Shown piece after piece: positions 1 to 13,755 of a stretch of DNA of 64,000 bases. Each line of letters starts with the position of its first letter. Positions within the stretch are counted from its first letter, which is position 1. The notes beneath the pieces are model-generated. The model saw only the letters and a list, made by a program, of their open reading frames with translations, was not told the DNA's origin and searched no databases. The stretch lies in assembly GCF_030848805.1 (NCBI RefSeq), contig NC_092360.1, positions 5,332,001 to 5,396,000 on the forward strand, written 5' to 3'. The translations under genes were made by a program, and so were the position numbers. This DNA comes from Temnothorax longispinosus. Lineage: Eukaryota > Arthropoda > Insecta > Hymenoptera > Formicidae.

Positions 1-3000
1 GATCTGTAATTTTATGTATGCGATACGCAGTAGGTACCTTCTTCTCTCTTGAATAAGATGTAGTTGTCTCCATTTTTAAACGGTGTACCTACTGTACGTG
101 TCCGTTGTGTTCTGTGTCGTTCACATGTGTAAAATAAACATTTATTATTATTTTTTAACTCACAGTCGTCTGCACCCTTACTCAACCTCCCTCGCCTCTT
201 GCGCAACAAAATGATAGATAAATCAAATTAGATCTAATTGAAAATATTCCGGTTCCTAAGTAAAACGTTTTTATTCAAGACTTTTGAATAAAAATTTAAC
301 GCAAAAAATATAAAAAATTAATTTGAGCGGAAAATATCAGATTTGTTTATTAATAGCATCGGTTTTATTTAATTCCTCAAAAATTTTTTAGCTTCTCAGA
401 AACACCAGCGTGCGACAGACGTTTCATTTATTACACGCAAAACAGTCCTCTCTGCTTGTAGTCGCGAAATATTTTAACTGTCTAAATCCTCATGTGTGCG
501 ACTCCTAGATATATCAGACGTTATGGAGTGTTCACTTAAACAGGTTCGCCGAGGGAGTACGTCAGCTCGACCGAAAATTCCAATCCCCCTGGTATTAAAC
601 CAGGATTTTTGCCTCCTCCTTTTTTATCCGTTCCACATATCCAGGCTAGGTATAAGCTGATGACGGGCCGGAGAGAAGAAGAGACAAAAGAGTACGGTAA
701 GCAGAGGAGAAGTTAAAGAGGAGGAGGTGAAGGAGGAGGAGCAGGAGGACGAAACGCGTGTATTGTGTTACAAAGAACGGGGCCGCCAGGTGCGCAGGAC
801 ATGACACCGCGATACGTCTAGAGTTACGTTTCTTTTCTCCGAGGGTGCCGGGAAGGGTGGAAGAGAGGTGGGCCCCAACGACGCTATTTCGGATCTCGAT
901 AGTGTCCAAAGACGGGCCTCCTTCGCGTCGATAAGGAGAATCCTGTGCGACCGGTCGACTGCCGCTCGTCGCGTCGTCTCGAATGGAGCCGCGTGTACGC
1001 GGCTAACGCTCTCGCCCGTGTATATGCGCACGTAAACCCGGACTCCCGGGCGAGCTTTCATAAATTCTTACCGGCGGACGTTTTACCGCGAATTACGGCC
1101 CGTCGTTTTACCGCAAAACCCCGTGTTGGCAAAATCGTGTTTACGGCGACGGGGATATACATATGGGAGTTACGAAGACGAAGAGGAGAGAAGCGCGCGG
1201 GAGACGCCGCGCCGTGCCGCGCCGCGCCGCCGGGGACAGCGAGGTTCTGGATGCTGGAAGCGACCGGAATGACTTCTCGATGGGAGTCTTTGTGTCACGT
1301 TCGTTCGAAGTATCGTTTAGTCCCGCGCGCTGGCAGAAACTCGAAGACTTCTGCGTCGCGCCATCAGAAACCTCGATAGTAACCATCACACTTGACCCTG
1401 CGGGGTCCCCTCTTAACTTGCGCGCGTATAAAGGCCGTATTTGACGCGTCGAAAATGACAATAAAGATAAACGGAGTCAATATTATTAAGAATGAGACTA
1501 ATTTGAAGCAAAATGAAGGAAGCCTTGGACGCACACAATATTTTATTAGAATCGTGCCAAAGATAAAAAAATATCGCGATACTTATACCAGGTCAAATAA
1601 AGTATATCATTTTATGCATGTCCTAAAATCTGCGTGAATTCTGTGAAATCTTACATTATCGAAAATCACGTTTGTTCCAGGCCAATTATTACGCATCCAT
1701 AAACGATTAACAGAAATTATTTCAAAAGCGTCCGCATAATAATTTGCGCACAGATGATATATCATCATATCACCTTTTTCGTTATCCAAGAAAAATATCG
1801 CGCCGGAGAAGATTACAGAATTTAACGGTTATACGATACGATATAGAGTGGCTACGTGGGCGAGTTTATGATTACCTTACAGATATGAACTGTCAGCCTG
1901 GACGACACACATTTCTAATTAAAACGATCGTATCATAATGAGGATGGAAGCAATCGCCGGACTTTCCCGGCCAATTATTTATTATATCGACAAGCTGACG
2001 TGCAAAATTACAAGCGGGGGTGATTGTTAAGTGGATGTAGCGCTCTCGCGATGATTCGGAATGGAGAAAAGGATATCTTCAAGTATGGTGGAAGCGAGGA
2101 AGGAACCGAGAGTAAGGAGGGGAACCGAGGGGACATAGAAGGACCACACGCACGCGCCGCCCACAGATACGCTATCACTTGGCTACAACCGACGTGATCT
2201 GCATGCGCGTGTCCCCTCTTCGTCACAGAGCGGAGAGAAAAAAAGGAAGGAACCGAGGGGGAAAAGGAAAGGAAAGGAGTATTCTCTCATCCATTCCCAC
2301 TTACACGCTTCACCCCTCGGTCTGCCTACCTACCTTCGCTGATTTAAGGAGTCGACGAAGCGTCGATAACGCGATCGTGCCGCGCTATTTCATTTTCTTT
2401 CCCCTCACACGTTGCACCCTCGCTTTCCATCTTGCGGATAAATTTGATCGTGGAGATTAGGCTCCGCAATGTTACGCGCTGCTGACAATTTGTACAATGT
2501 GATTGATCCGCCGTTTACCGTTTCGGTTTGTATGTATCGCGGCGCGACCGAAAAAATCCCACAACGTTACGATGCCTGATTCTTTATATTGGTGCCACAC
2601 CAAATTATTATATTTCTTGCAATTTTATTTAGAAACTGACAAATAATTAACGTTTTTACTATCTAGGTACTACTAACTTTTTTTTAGTGTTGAATTAAAA
2701 AATGGATTTTTATTAAATATGAATTAAATTAATTGTCAGTTCTTTATATTTTGTTCTCAGATGTTAAGTCTCGAAATGCCATAACGACATTATATGACTA
2801 ATAATAAATTAAAGAGAAATTTAGGTACTATAACGCAATACATGGGAATATTTTCCGTAGCAACAAGAAGCGATTATCCCACGTTGGCTTCGATGATTTT
2901 TCCGAAAAACGATCCAGCAGTAAAACGATTACATTATTACGACTGCGTAGTACCAGTTATATCGATTTCATCCGCGATTATCATAAAAAGAACCGCCGAT

Positions 3001-6000
3001 CCTCAGCCGCGGTCATTAATCCCGAGGGCTTCACGTTGCACAATGTGATATTCTCATCCCCCTCTCCCGCGAATAATTTTCAGGCGTTTGCGCAGCCGAA
3101 ACGGGGTTTGCGCTACTCGTTGCGTAACTCAATCCCGGCAAGTATTTACTACTTATGCAAATTGAAATCGAGCGTTCCGCGTAAATCGTAAATTTATACC
3201 CGCCCCTTCACACGCTCGGCGAGAGATATCGTCATCATCAACTCGCGCCGTGCCGTGCCGCGCGATCGCGTGTATCGAAAGAGGATCGACCCAGTCGCGA
3301 GATGAGATCCGCCGTGCACGAAGCGCGTCGGCCGGCACGTGCGCCAGTATGCGTGAGCTTTTTGCGAAAGAAGAGGTCATACGCACCGGGGTATTAACAT
3401 CTCCATACGCGGGAGAGAACGAAGTTGTACTTACCGATACTATACGATCGGCGAATGGTTGCGCGAAAGGCGGAGGCCACCCGCGATACCGCAGGCGTGT
3501 ATCGCTTAACAGCCGCGCCACGGGCATTTATAACGTGCCGGTGCGGCGCGGTGCGGCGGCGGCGGTGAACGCACTGACGCGCGACCACGCGGCCTCCGCT
3601 GCGTCGCGTCGCGCCGGTTATCACTCTCGGCTCTCAACGTGACTCGAATCGTTTTTCTACCGCGTTATTAGGGTAACTGGCATTAAACTCAAAATCGCGA
3701 GGTGCTAAGTAAAATGTAAGAAGATTATTTTGCGATCTAGATCTAATATCGAATATACTTTGTTAAGCCTTGTGTTCACGTACGATATGCTACAAATCGC
3801 TCCGAGATCTGGGACGGAGAAAGAATTGACAAATCACATTTAATTAACAATTCGACCAATTGATCAATGCGATTAATCAATTGATCGAGTTCTTTCGACC
3901 GAGATTTCTCTTTCTCTAATTTCTAGTTTCGTGAATACAATAAGGCTTTATAAACGTAAATATATATAAATAAAAATACTATTAGGTTATTTATGTACAT
4001 ATATTATATTATATAATAATATAAGTGTACTATATATAAGTAGAAATAATATAAAATGTATCAATTATAGAACTTATGTAGCACGGATTTTAATTATGAC
4101 AAATCTGTTTGATATTTTAACGTTATCTATAATTGGCATAGTCGAATCGTGAACGATCTTACGAGTACAATACTTTCAATTGCAACGTCATAGTTGCTGT
4201 TTTTTGAGCAACAGAAAGTACCGACGTTAAAAGCACCCGTGCCTGAAGTCTTCTGATTGTAAAACAACGTCAACGTACGTACAGGAAACAAACACGTAAA
4301 TCGCGATATACGGCCGTCGGCCATGTGTGACACTTTGACTGGCCAAAAAGCGCGGCTCATTTGCGCGGCCGGGGCCCGCGCCGCGCGTGATTGGCGGAAC
4401 GCTGATGCGCGATGAGCCGTGCGTGCACGCGCGCAAGCACGCGCGCATGGCCGTGTACGTGCACGCGTGCGACGGGCGCGTGTGCGTGCGCTACGAAATA
4501 CGGACGGGCGGACAGGATGACGGACGGCGGGACGCTCGGGGCAACCGAGAGTGGTGACTCGCGCGACACAAGCTCACACTCACCCACGCATTTCAGGCTC
4601 GAGCTCAACCTTCTCTTTCTCTCTCTCCCTCTCTCTTTTCTTCTCACCGGCCGGGTTCCTCCCCGTCTCCTCTTCTACCCTTGTATCCTTCGTCCCCGAC
4701 GATGTACCGTGCGCGCCGCACGCACGATGGACTCTCGCATGCCTGGATAGACCGACGGACACTTTTCTTCCTACGATTGATCTTCGATGTACCTAATCCT
4801 TTTATGTATATCTTGAACCGTTTAGAAATCAGGGGGACGTTTTAAAAATCATGCAGTTTTCGGGGATAAAAGAGGGAGCAAAGAAAGTGGCCGACACTAC
4901 ACTTTGGTGGTATGCAGAAGCACTATTGTGAAATATGAATTATGAAACAGTTGCGTGTTGAATTGCAAAATAAATACTTCTCTATTTAATTCGAAAATTG
5001 TTATCTTTTAACGTACTCAAGAAATGATTTTCGCTTTATTAAACTGATAAAAATAAGCGGAATATAAAATGCAAGGAGGGAGGGGGAGCCCAATTATCTT
5101 TATTTTACTGTAGGCGGAATCTGTGCTTCAACAAAATCCGAAAATTTTGTCTGAATATTAGTTAGATTTAATCCAAATTTTTCTTGTACTTTTTCCGCTG
5201 TGACGGAACAAAACAATCGGATTATAGTAATCTAAAATAGCGGTTGAGTATATTATATGTATTTTACTCGATGAAACTGCAAATCGGTGAGGACATTATT
5301 TATTAAAATTGCCACGGTGGTTCCTTTCAAAGTTCTCGTCCTCGATCAGACTATCGCTCGAAACTTTATTCTTGCGGCTGGCCACAAGGATGGCACGCGC
5401 AACCGTCGTCAAGACGTTCGTCTAGATGCATTCAGAAATTACGTCCAAAGCATGGCAGATCATGGTTGCTCGTATATGCGATCTCTCGCAATATGTTACA
5501 GCTTGCGGTTGCTCTCGACTTCTCTCGGCCTTTGTTTGTCGCCTTTTGCCAAGTTCCGTGTAGACCATGACGAAGCGAGAGCGAATCGCTAGTTGCAGAT
5601 TTAAAAGTACTTTGTAGGTTTTTTATACATTAGGAAGATCATAAAATGAAAATGCTCAAGATAATCCGTAGAGCTAATATTTATCTCAGCTGATAAACAT
5701 ATTCGGATAAAAGGGATTCTAATAGGATTGGAATGTAATCTTTTCTGGTTTGAAACCTTTTTAGAGATTAACACGCGTAAGATATTTGTACCTTTTCGCA
5801 CGAAAGATAAGATATACGGATTGTCGTATTACTTTTACACAAATGAGTCATGGTATTATTAGTATAGCCTACTGTTATATCTTTTGACAGAAATTATGTC
5901 ATGTAAAACCAAAAGAAAGAGAGAGAGAAAGAGAGAAAGAGTGAAAGAAGAGAATAATATATCATTATATTAAGATTACTCTTTTACATAAAAAATAAAA

Positions 6001-7117
6001 TTTAAATTCCTTTCAACAATTTTAACACAAATTATAAATTTGTCTAACATATTATATAAGAAATATAATTATGATTTCTAATATATAAAAAAAAATATAC
6101 TCATCTTAAATATTTATACATACTGGACAATTATGACATCTCTTCTTGAAGTTCTTTTTTTAAACAAATTCTACTACTTTAAATATTTGTCTTATAATAT
6201 AACGGCCACATTTTTTTTCACTACTAAACGTATATTAAGAGAAAATATGAGAATTAAAGTTATCAATATATTTCAATTTCTAAGAATATTGTATATTTTC
6301 TAAAGATAACAACGAAACGAGCGCTCGCTTATACTCCTGTTAAAATCTACGGATATTAATTTCCGAGCGAATTATTCTCGACCTCATCCGCACGCCATTA
6401 AGCTAGAACGTGGCGTTTGACTCACCTTTGAGTGAAACATTGTTAAACATAGTCAGAGCGGCTAAGAGCATGTTCGTGGTGGTCGAAGTGGAAGATGGTT
6501 TCCTCGTCGGAGAGCCCTCGCGGCGCTTAAATCTCGAGAGTTTATGCGATCCTGCCGGTTCCCTCGATCGTTTTACGCGCGCGTCTACGTACCCGTACGA
6601 CGATCTATCTACCTGTACCGGAGTACCCGAGTACTCGGGACGTATCTTTCGCCTCCCAAGAAACGTGGAGATAACGTAATTTTACGTGTGAATGCTTCGG
6701 GGCGTGTGGATGAGAGCAGGTACCTGAGTACCCAATAGCGCGTTCAGATAACGCCAGCCAATAATTTACAGGTCTGATTTATCTCGAGGCTCTATCTCGC
6801 GGCCGGGAGTATATGCCTTTATTAATTAAAGCGCCCAACACCCACGCTTTCCGAAAATTCTTGGCTTAAGAACCTCCGACGTTGAATATTGACTTTCTAT
6901 CCCTGTGGTCGCGCTACTTGATGAATTCAGTCTTTGGATGAAACGGTAGTGTAAGTCACACTCTCTCTATCTCAGAAACAATTAATATAAAGATATGTTA
7001 TGTCTATAAAGATATGGTATGTGTAAAGATATGTCATGTCTTTACACATATAAAGTATAATGTGTATCATAAAATAATTATGTTCACAAACTAATTGTTC
7101 GAAACCGATGATCCATG
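1..7117. other. Non-coding stretch
   Basis: AT-rich DNA with CpG-rich islands at about 950-1450, 3060-3640 and 4360-4760 and a GGA-rich tract at 640-760. Reading frames in the islands overlap on several strands, are rich in Arg, Ala, Ser and Pro, and show no domain. A (GA)n-like run lies at 5915-5955. No splice-bounded conserved exon was recognised. Confidence 0.6.
6986..7041. repeat. Three tandem ~18-base units
   Basis: The motif TAAAGATATG(T/G)(T/C)ATGT(C/G)T occurs three times in a row about 75 bases before the MITE at 7118. Confidence 0.75.
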
Positions 7118-7241
7118 CACTGAGAAAAAAAATATTTTAATCCAAAAAATATTTATTAGGTGGCTCTCTAAAGTAAGTAAATATGCTATTAGGAGCCACC
7201 TAATAATATTTTTTTGGATTAAAATATTTTTTTTCTCAGTG
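7118..7241. mobile_element. Fold-back MITE with CACTGAGAAAAAA ends
   Basis: The arms are nearly perfect complements: CACTGAGAAAAAAAATATTT on the left and AAATATTTTTTTTCTCAGTG on the right. They extend inward through AATCCAAAAAA and GGTGGCTC/GAGCCACC to a short loop around 7167-7191. No coding sequence is present. The CACTG-A/T-rich terminus is shared in style with 37075-37354, suggesting related families. Confidence 0.8.
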
Positions 7242-10200
7242 TGCTATCTAAGTTTCCGATAATATTCTACAATTAGATTTGATAATTCTACAGAGTTTTA
7301 TAAAGCTATATCGTGTATTTTAAGGATATATGACGAGATCGTTGCTTCGAGGTCTCGTCGCTTCCCGTTCGCTCCTTAAACGCACAACGGTTCAAGCCAT
7401 ACCGTCGTACACTCCTATTTTATTTTTCATCGCGTTACCGGCGGGCGGCACTAATATCCCATAAACAGTGAATGATGAAGATAGAGAAAAGAGCGAAAGG
7501 AGAATGAATGTAGACGCGAGGAGCTGGGGAAGAAGAAGTTATCCGCGAAGGAAAGGAGACGGCGAGAGCGCGCACGAGCCAACGCCGCATTTTACGTGGC
7601 GTTTACTTCTTCTTCTTCTCTTTTTTTTCCTCCTTTTCGTACGCGCAGCTGCGCATTCAGGGGAGGATTAGCGAAATTAATAAACGTAAACCTTTTAACC
7701 TAACGCCCGCGAGGCACCGATAAATTCTTATTTATATTATAATCGACCGGCGAGAGGCCAACTGGCCCAAGAAAGAGAGACCACGAGCCATCATTATGGA
7801 TGTTTCACCGCATCGTCACTTCGTAAACCTGTTGAATAAATTCCGCGCTGGCGCCCCTCTTCCTGGCCCGTGGTAAGCGAAGCGAGTTTACTCGTTAGAT
7901 GTCAGATCGACGACTTAGTCGAAGCCGCCTTCGACGTCGCCGCCGCCGAACGACTCCGCGAGGAGTACATCTAAGGTACATTTCTGGGTTACATACGCTT
8001 CAATTACAGATCATTTCAAGTAATGTATGTAACGCATGCGAGCCACATCTCCGTCGTATATAATCCTCCTCGGTAGATCGTGTAGAGCTTAAAGGAAAAG
8101 TGACCGCGCGCTAGTTCCCTCAGAATTATTTGTTAAATTCATCCTGATTGAGAATTCTTGATGCAAAACAATGCAAATTAAAAAATAGCAAAATATACGA
8201 GGATATTAAAATATAATTTCTAATCTTTTTTTTTTTTTTCAAAAAAATAACTATGCGAGCGTCAGTACATTTTTGCTTACAGAGGCTTGAAACTCGATAA
8301 TTAAATAACTCAATGTTTTTTTTTGAAAGAATTTGTATGCTAGTTTATATTAACTCGTTTTTGATAAATTGTCGATTATATTTAAGTCCCAAGTTAAGAG
8401 ATTGAATTCTTTATTACGAAATTCTATTAAAAACAATCGCTGTTTTCATTTGCTACGATAGCTGGTTTATAATAAAGACTGAAGTGTGAAGATATATATA
8501 AAACGTGAAGATGACATAGTAAGCTCGTATGGCTGTATCGTTTGTCGAAAATACCAGTGTCTAGAATAGCGCTCGGATCGACTTAAGAACCTCGTGAAAC
8601 TTGATCTCTCTTCTCCCTTTATTTCTTACATCCGAGATTGTCCTTTTTACAGATTCCAAAACTTGTCACGATCAAATTCACCGAAGAATTTTAAGGAAGA
8701 TAGGTTTATCGAGACCGGAGAATGTTAACGATCGGCGAATACAAAGAGAAGAAAAAGTAATACTCTATTAATTATCTTATTGTTTCAGAATAAACGGTTT
8801 TTTTCTCAATTTCATTAAAACATCATCTATTGGTTTTATGAAATAATATTCTATGATACGAATATAAATATTATATGCCAAACGTATCATATCATAATTG
8901 TTCAACTTCTAGTGGCAATCCAAATTGCTTATTCAAATTTCTATTCTCTTTCAATTGTAGTGTTCGGAAATGGTGATATCTATCATTATATATGGCGTAA
9001 CGTGTTACAGCATGAACTATTTCTATATACAAATTATACGAGCGCGAACGCACGATCTACATTGATGAACTATGTATCGCTTGCATTTACGGAAACGTTA
9101 ATCAACGCGACAATACCGTGGCCGTACTCGTGCCACGAAAAGGGTTTCGAAACAAGGCGCCGAAGAAAAACGTCGAGCTCAATGCCCGAATGGGAGAATG
9201 GCGAGATACCGACGTCTACATATACGCACAATGTACAGGGCCCGAGCTCGGGGCCCTTTGAAAGCACCCGTACGAGCCGGCTGGATGACAGGGAAGAAAT
9301 CGAAATATGCGATGACTGCGCAGATGAAATATCCGTGTCTCTTAATGGCGGCCCCGGACCGTCTCGAGGGTACAGCATGGCAGAGGAAAGGGTGCGAGCC
9401 TCCCTCGGAGCGCAAGCGGGTGTAGCTGCAGCTGTGCGTGGGTATAGGGCATTTTCCGATCTTATCGAATCGGAGCATGAACTATTCAAATGTCACTATA
9501 TGTTTCGCGATTACTGTGATTAAATATTATATTAAGAAAATTCTAACTAACGAAATGTGAATAAGAATGATAGTGACGTGGTTGGTGATTACGTGACAGA
9601 AGATATAAAGAAGAGGGTTCTTGTGCAGATATCTTCATTATTAATTTAGACACAATTAATTAAATGATTCTCAAAAAAATAAATTTTTATCACCTTCTTT
9701 TAAACCAATCTTTAAAGCCATATGATAAAGGTTCTACTTATCGAGATGATATCAACAAGTATTATAATTGAAGGATTTAACACAATAACCATCATAACCG
9801 AAGACTTTTAAAACTTGAAGAAATAAATCTAAATCTGACCCTTGCAATATAAGAATTTACTTTTACACATTCTCAGAGAAGAAATTATGGCTGAGCTCTC
9901 CAATTTCTGGTGTTGATCCATCTCGGCGAAAAGTAGTCGGCAACGAAGCGCGGAGACGGCGCCGTAGGAAGATGAGGGCAGGCGAAAGGGAACGGTGGAA
10001 GAATCCCGCAGGAATCCCGCGGAGTCGAGCGCCGCGCATACGGGGGTGTGCCGCGTGCCAGACTCGAGGCCCTCTCTGCATAGGCTTCACAGGGGGCCCC
10101 TGTGGATGGGGGCCCCCTTCAACGTAAGATAAGGCCTCCTGGTGCGAGCCGACGACGCGCGACCGACATCCATGTCACATTATTACCATATAGGTACCAG

Positions 10201-12976
10201 TCGCGTCGTCACAACACCGCACGGCGAACGTACCACCACCGTTACATACATTGCAGAGGAACGAGAAGAAATCAGTCTGAGAAAGAGAGAGAGAGAAAGG
10301 GGGGAGAAAAAGGGGACAGAAAGGAGGAGAAATCATCTTCTATTTTAGTTACGAACCGGTTCGATATGTTTCTTCCTCCATTCGTCAGCAATATCGCGTA
10401 CACGCGGTAGACAATCGTATGAAAGTCGGATAAACGGCTTCCTCTTACGATGGACAATCGTAAAGAACGTAAAATGGCTATACCATTCGCTCGTAACCGT
10501 TTAATTTATGAAAATATTTGGCACATATCCGATAATTGTATCGGAAAATTAAAATATCCTTCTTATTTGCGCGCGGTATTGTTATAGTAATTATAATGAG
10601 TAAAGTCAAATACATATAGAATTGAAAAGCAGATGTTACATGAAATTATATACACTGTCTTTTTATTACCCGTCCGAATTTACTACAGTAAAATTTTTTA
10701 TCGAATTCGTTTTCCAGCTTAATTTGTGATTCGCCTTTTATTGTTTCTTGATAACGAAATGCTCAGAATTTTATCGCCATGTATTTTGTCTAGGAGCATC
10801 AGAGCATGAATCACATCTGCATTGGCTTCCGTCCAATGCAGGAATGCAGACGCGACGAGGTATACCCACGTCCTTTATTTCTTTCCTCCGCATCGGTAGA
10901 AATATCAATAGCTACCGTAGACATTAATCGCCGTCGGGTCGAGGAAATTTATTCTCTTTTACTTTTCTGCCTCGCACCGGGAACGTTTCCGTTTAAAGAC
11001 GATTCTTAGACCAAAATCGCGGTGACTCGGGCCGTACGGGCCGTTCGGGAATCGTAAAATTGGGTAAATCATTGACTGGTCCACTGGTGCTAACCGCGAG
11101 CTGAATTCTACTCATCCGTGGAAGAAGGTGTGGTACCGGCTCGTGCTCTATCTGCCCGCGATCCCTCTCTCACCCGCCTCGTTCTCTCTCACTCGCCCTA
11201 TCTCTCCGGTCGTCCCCCGGGTGTTAGGTGCATATAAACACGGGCAGGTATAGAGAGCTGCAGGTAAAACCCATGGTGGTCGGTGGCCGAGTCGCGAGAT
11301 AAACTTTACTGCATATAGGTAACACGTACAGGTAGGTAGGTACGCGATCCTCGGCCACTCGTTGTAAACGGCACGATGGCCATCCGTTATCGCAATGATG
11401 ATTCGCGACATCCGCACCTTGAGAAACCATCCACCGGTATTGCGAGTCGACCGCCGCGATCTCCACCGTTGTTCAGTGAATCCCTGAAAATCCGCGCCAA
11501 CGATAATGTAAATTTAGCAGGCAAAGATATTCAATTCTGCGAAGAGCGGGAGATCGCGATATTCGACGATCTTGAGAAGTATTCCGCTGAAACTATTTTT
11601 TGTTTAATATTTTGTTTCATTTTTTCTTGTGCATATATCGTATTGTACGTATATTATCTTATTAATTTTATTTTTTACGAACAAAAGTTCGAAAATTTGA
11701 TAATTTCAAGTTACAAGTTGGGAATACCCCGTCGTCTCGGATCGCTAATAATTCGATAGAAATTTTGTAGAAGGTTTGCGAACATTTTGTGTTTTTCTTT
11801 ATAGCAGCTTTAAACGATTATAGCTACAGAGTTTTACATGATAATTAAGAGGTGTTAATGCGATAGGAATGCTTGTGAAAGGAATGCTTGCAAAAGACAT
11901 GTACAAAGAATAAAACAAAAAATTTAGGTATAATACGTAAACAGAATAATCGCAAAAATTGCAAACGTTTGTATTTATATCAAAGACATATGTCTGGATT
12001 TAGTAGACATTGTAATCGACACATACTTTATTTCTATTTCTATGATTGATATATTGATATCGAATCCTCGTAGTCGGACATATTAAATCACAAATGCTGC
12101 AGAACGTTACGAGGGGTAGAGTAGAAACATCGCACGACGGATAAACGCAAAGGGCTAGGTAAGACCGAGCGTGAAAGAGACGGAAGAGAAGGAACGAGAC
12201 TGTGGAACGATGCAGGTGCTGGCCGATTCGTGTCGTAGGTACGCATGCATCGGCCCCGAAGACGAATCCATTAGCCGTGAACGCGGATTGAGCAATAAAC
12301 CAACTGGGAGGTAAGTCGACTCCGGCCGTCTCGCCTCCTCTCGAGAAAGAGGTCCTTCCTTTCTCTCCTACCCGCCGTGGTTTCGGTTTGCCTCTTATTC
12401 CTGTTGGGCCCGCATTCTCATACAAGATGTCGCGCCGATAAAAGTTCCCGAAGGCTCGTGGTCTCTCTCGGGGCCCACCCCGAGTAATTCATTTAAACAT
12501 TCCCGGAGGTGGTCGCACGACAAATTACTCTCACGAAACCTTCGCACGACAGCCAAAAGTTCCGTCGGGACCATCGTAGGCCTATCTCCATTGAGAGATC
12601 TCCCTCCTTCCCTCTCTCTCTATCTCCCTCGCGCCACCCCTCCCGCGTTCCCCTTATCCTCTCACGATCATTTCGTCTTCCTTCTTTCATCGGCGTTAGG
12701 TCCCCCTTCCCCCTCCCTCCCGGGCCGTGGCCCCCTATGCGGCATAAAACCTGGTGACACTTCTCACCCTTCTTAAGAGGCTCCTCTCCGGTGCTCTCCG
12801 GCACGAGCTGGCATCGAGCGAGACTCCGTAGAGATGCGAAGGATGAGTAAAGCATCCGAGGCATCGGGGGTATCTTATCTCTATCGGTATCTCCGTCGGT
12901 TGTTTCGATCGACGACAAAGTAATACCGTATGCCACGTTTACACGACGCGCGACGGCGCGTATCACGGTGGCATCC
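7242..12976. other. Non-coding stretch
   Basis: Mixed composition. The longest frame (8912-9523 plus) has no recognisable motif. GGGCCC-rich near-palindromes occur at 9238-9256 and 10091-10118, with purine runs at 10270-10335. A CT-rich stretch at 12595-12680 gives a Ser/Pro/Leu frame on one strand and Arg/Glu on the other. Confidence 0.6.
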
Positions 12977-13755
12977 GTTTAGCGCTGATATTACGACCAA
13001 CGTTGCCGTTAACCCCTTCGTTGGCATTGACGCAAAAGTGCGTCAAATTTTTCCGTGCCCTGTGTGGCATTGACGCAAAAGTGCGTCAACCTTTTTTTCC
13101 TATAACTTGCTTCGATTTGGCATCCAAGTCTTACACGGGAGTTTTTGGGGTCGCTGATTACGAATCTGAATTCAAAATTTGCAAATTCAAAATGGCGGAT
13201 CCAAAATAACGGATAAAAATGCAAAAAATTACTTAATTGGGATGAAATTTGCCATTTTGAATTTTCGAATTTTAAGTTCAGATTCGTAATCAGGGGCCCT
13301 CAAAAACCCCAGGGTACAAATTTTCAGGATAAAAAATTTTCCTGCCATTTTTGGCACTTTTTGTCGAATTCTCTCTGCCAACAAAGGGGTTAATAACATT
13401 CGCGATTGCGATAATATCTGATGATATATAATTATCGGAGAATTATCACAGAAACATTTTTTTATATTACATTTCTTTATGCTGAACAAATCTTGCTTTC
13501 CAATTTCAATTAAAGTCTGACTTTGAACTTATTACATTGTACGTTTTTGTTTAGCGCTGATATCACGCTAACGATAATAACTGCGTTGTCGTTACGATTC
13601 AGATTAATTATTTTTGATAATAATTATTTGATAATGTAAAATTATCGAAGGATTATCGCAGAACTCTTCCTTTTTTATCACGTTCATTTTATCGAATAAA
13701 TCTTACTTTTAATTTCTCAATTATTTTTAACTCACAATCAGATTGCCCGTTTTGC
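12977..13755. repeat. Diverged tandem duplication of ~190-200 bases, first copy split by the piggyBac-like MITE
   Basis: Copy 1 begins GTTTAGCGCTGATATTACG at 12977 and resumes after the MITE at 13394. Copy 2 begins GTTTAGCGCTGATATCACG at 13549. Both continue through ATTATCG-AGAATTATC-type sequence, AATCTTGCTTT/AATCTTACTTTT, and an end resembling ACTTATTACATTGTACG or ACTCACAATCAGATTGCCCG. The second copy has no insertion, so the duplication is probably older than the MITE. Confidence 0.65.
13009..13393. mobile_element. piggyBac-like MITE with TTAA target-site duplication
   Basis: The element is flanked on both sides by TTAA (13009-13012 and 13390-13393), the hallmark target of piggyBac-superfamily transposases. 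Its ends are CCCCTTCGTTGGCA and the complementary TGCCAACAAAGGGG. Near the left end the palindromic motif TTGACGCAAAAGTGCGTCAA occurs twice. A subterminal inverted repeat pairs GATTACGAATCTGAATTC (about 13156) with its complement (about 13276). At roughly 377 bases with no long conserved frame it is non-autonomous. Confidence 0.8.

Noticed and set aside
8912..9523. 203-codon open frame on the plus strand
   Set aside because: Composition is closer to normal, but I recognise no motif, and antisense frames of 99-139 codons overlap it. It remains a possible species-specific exon, without support.
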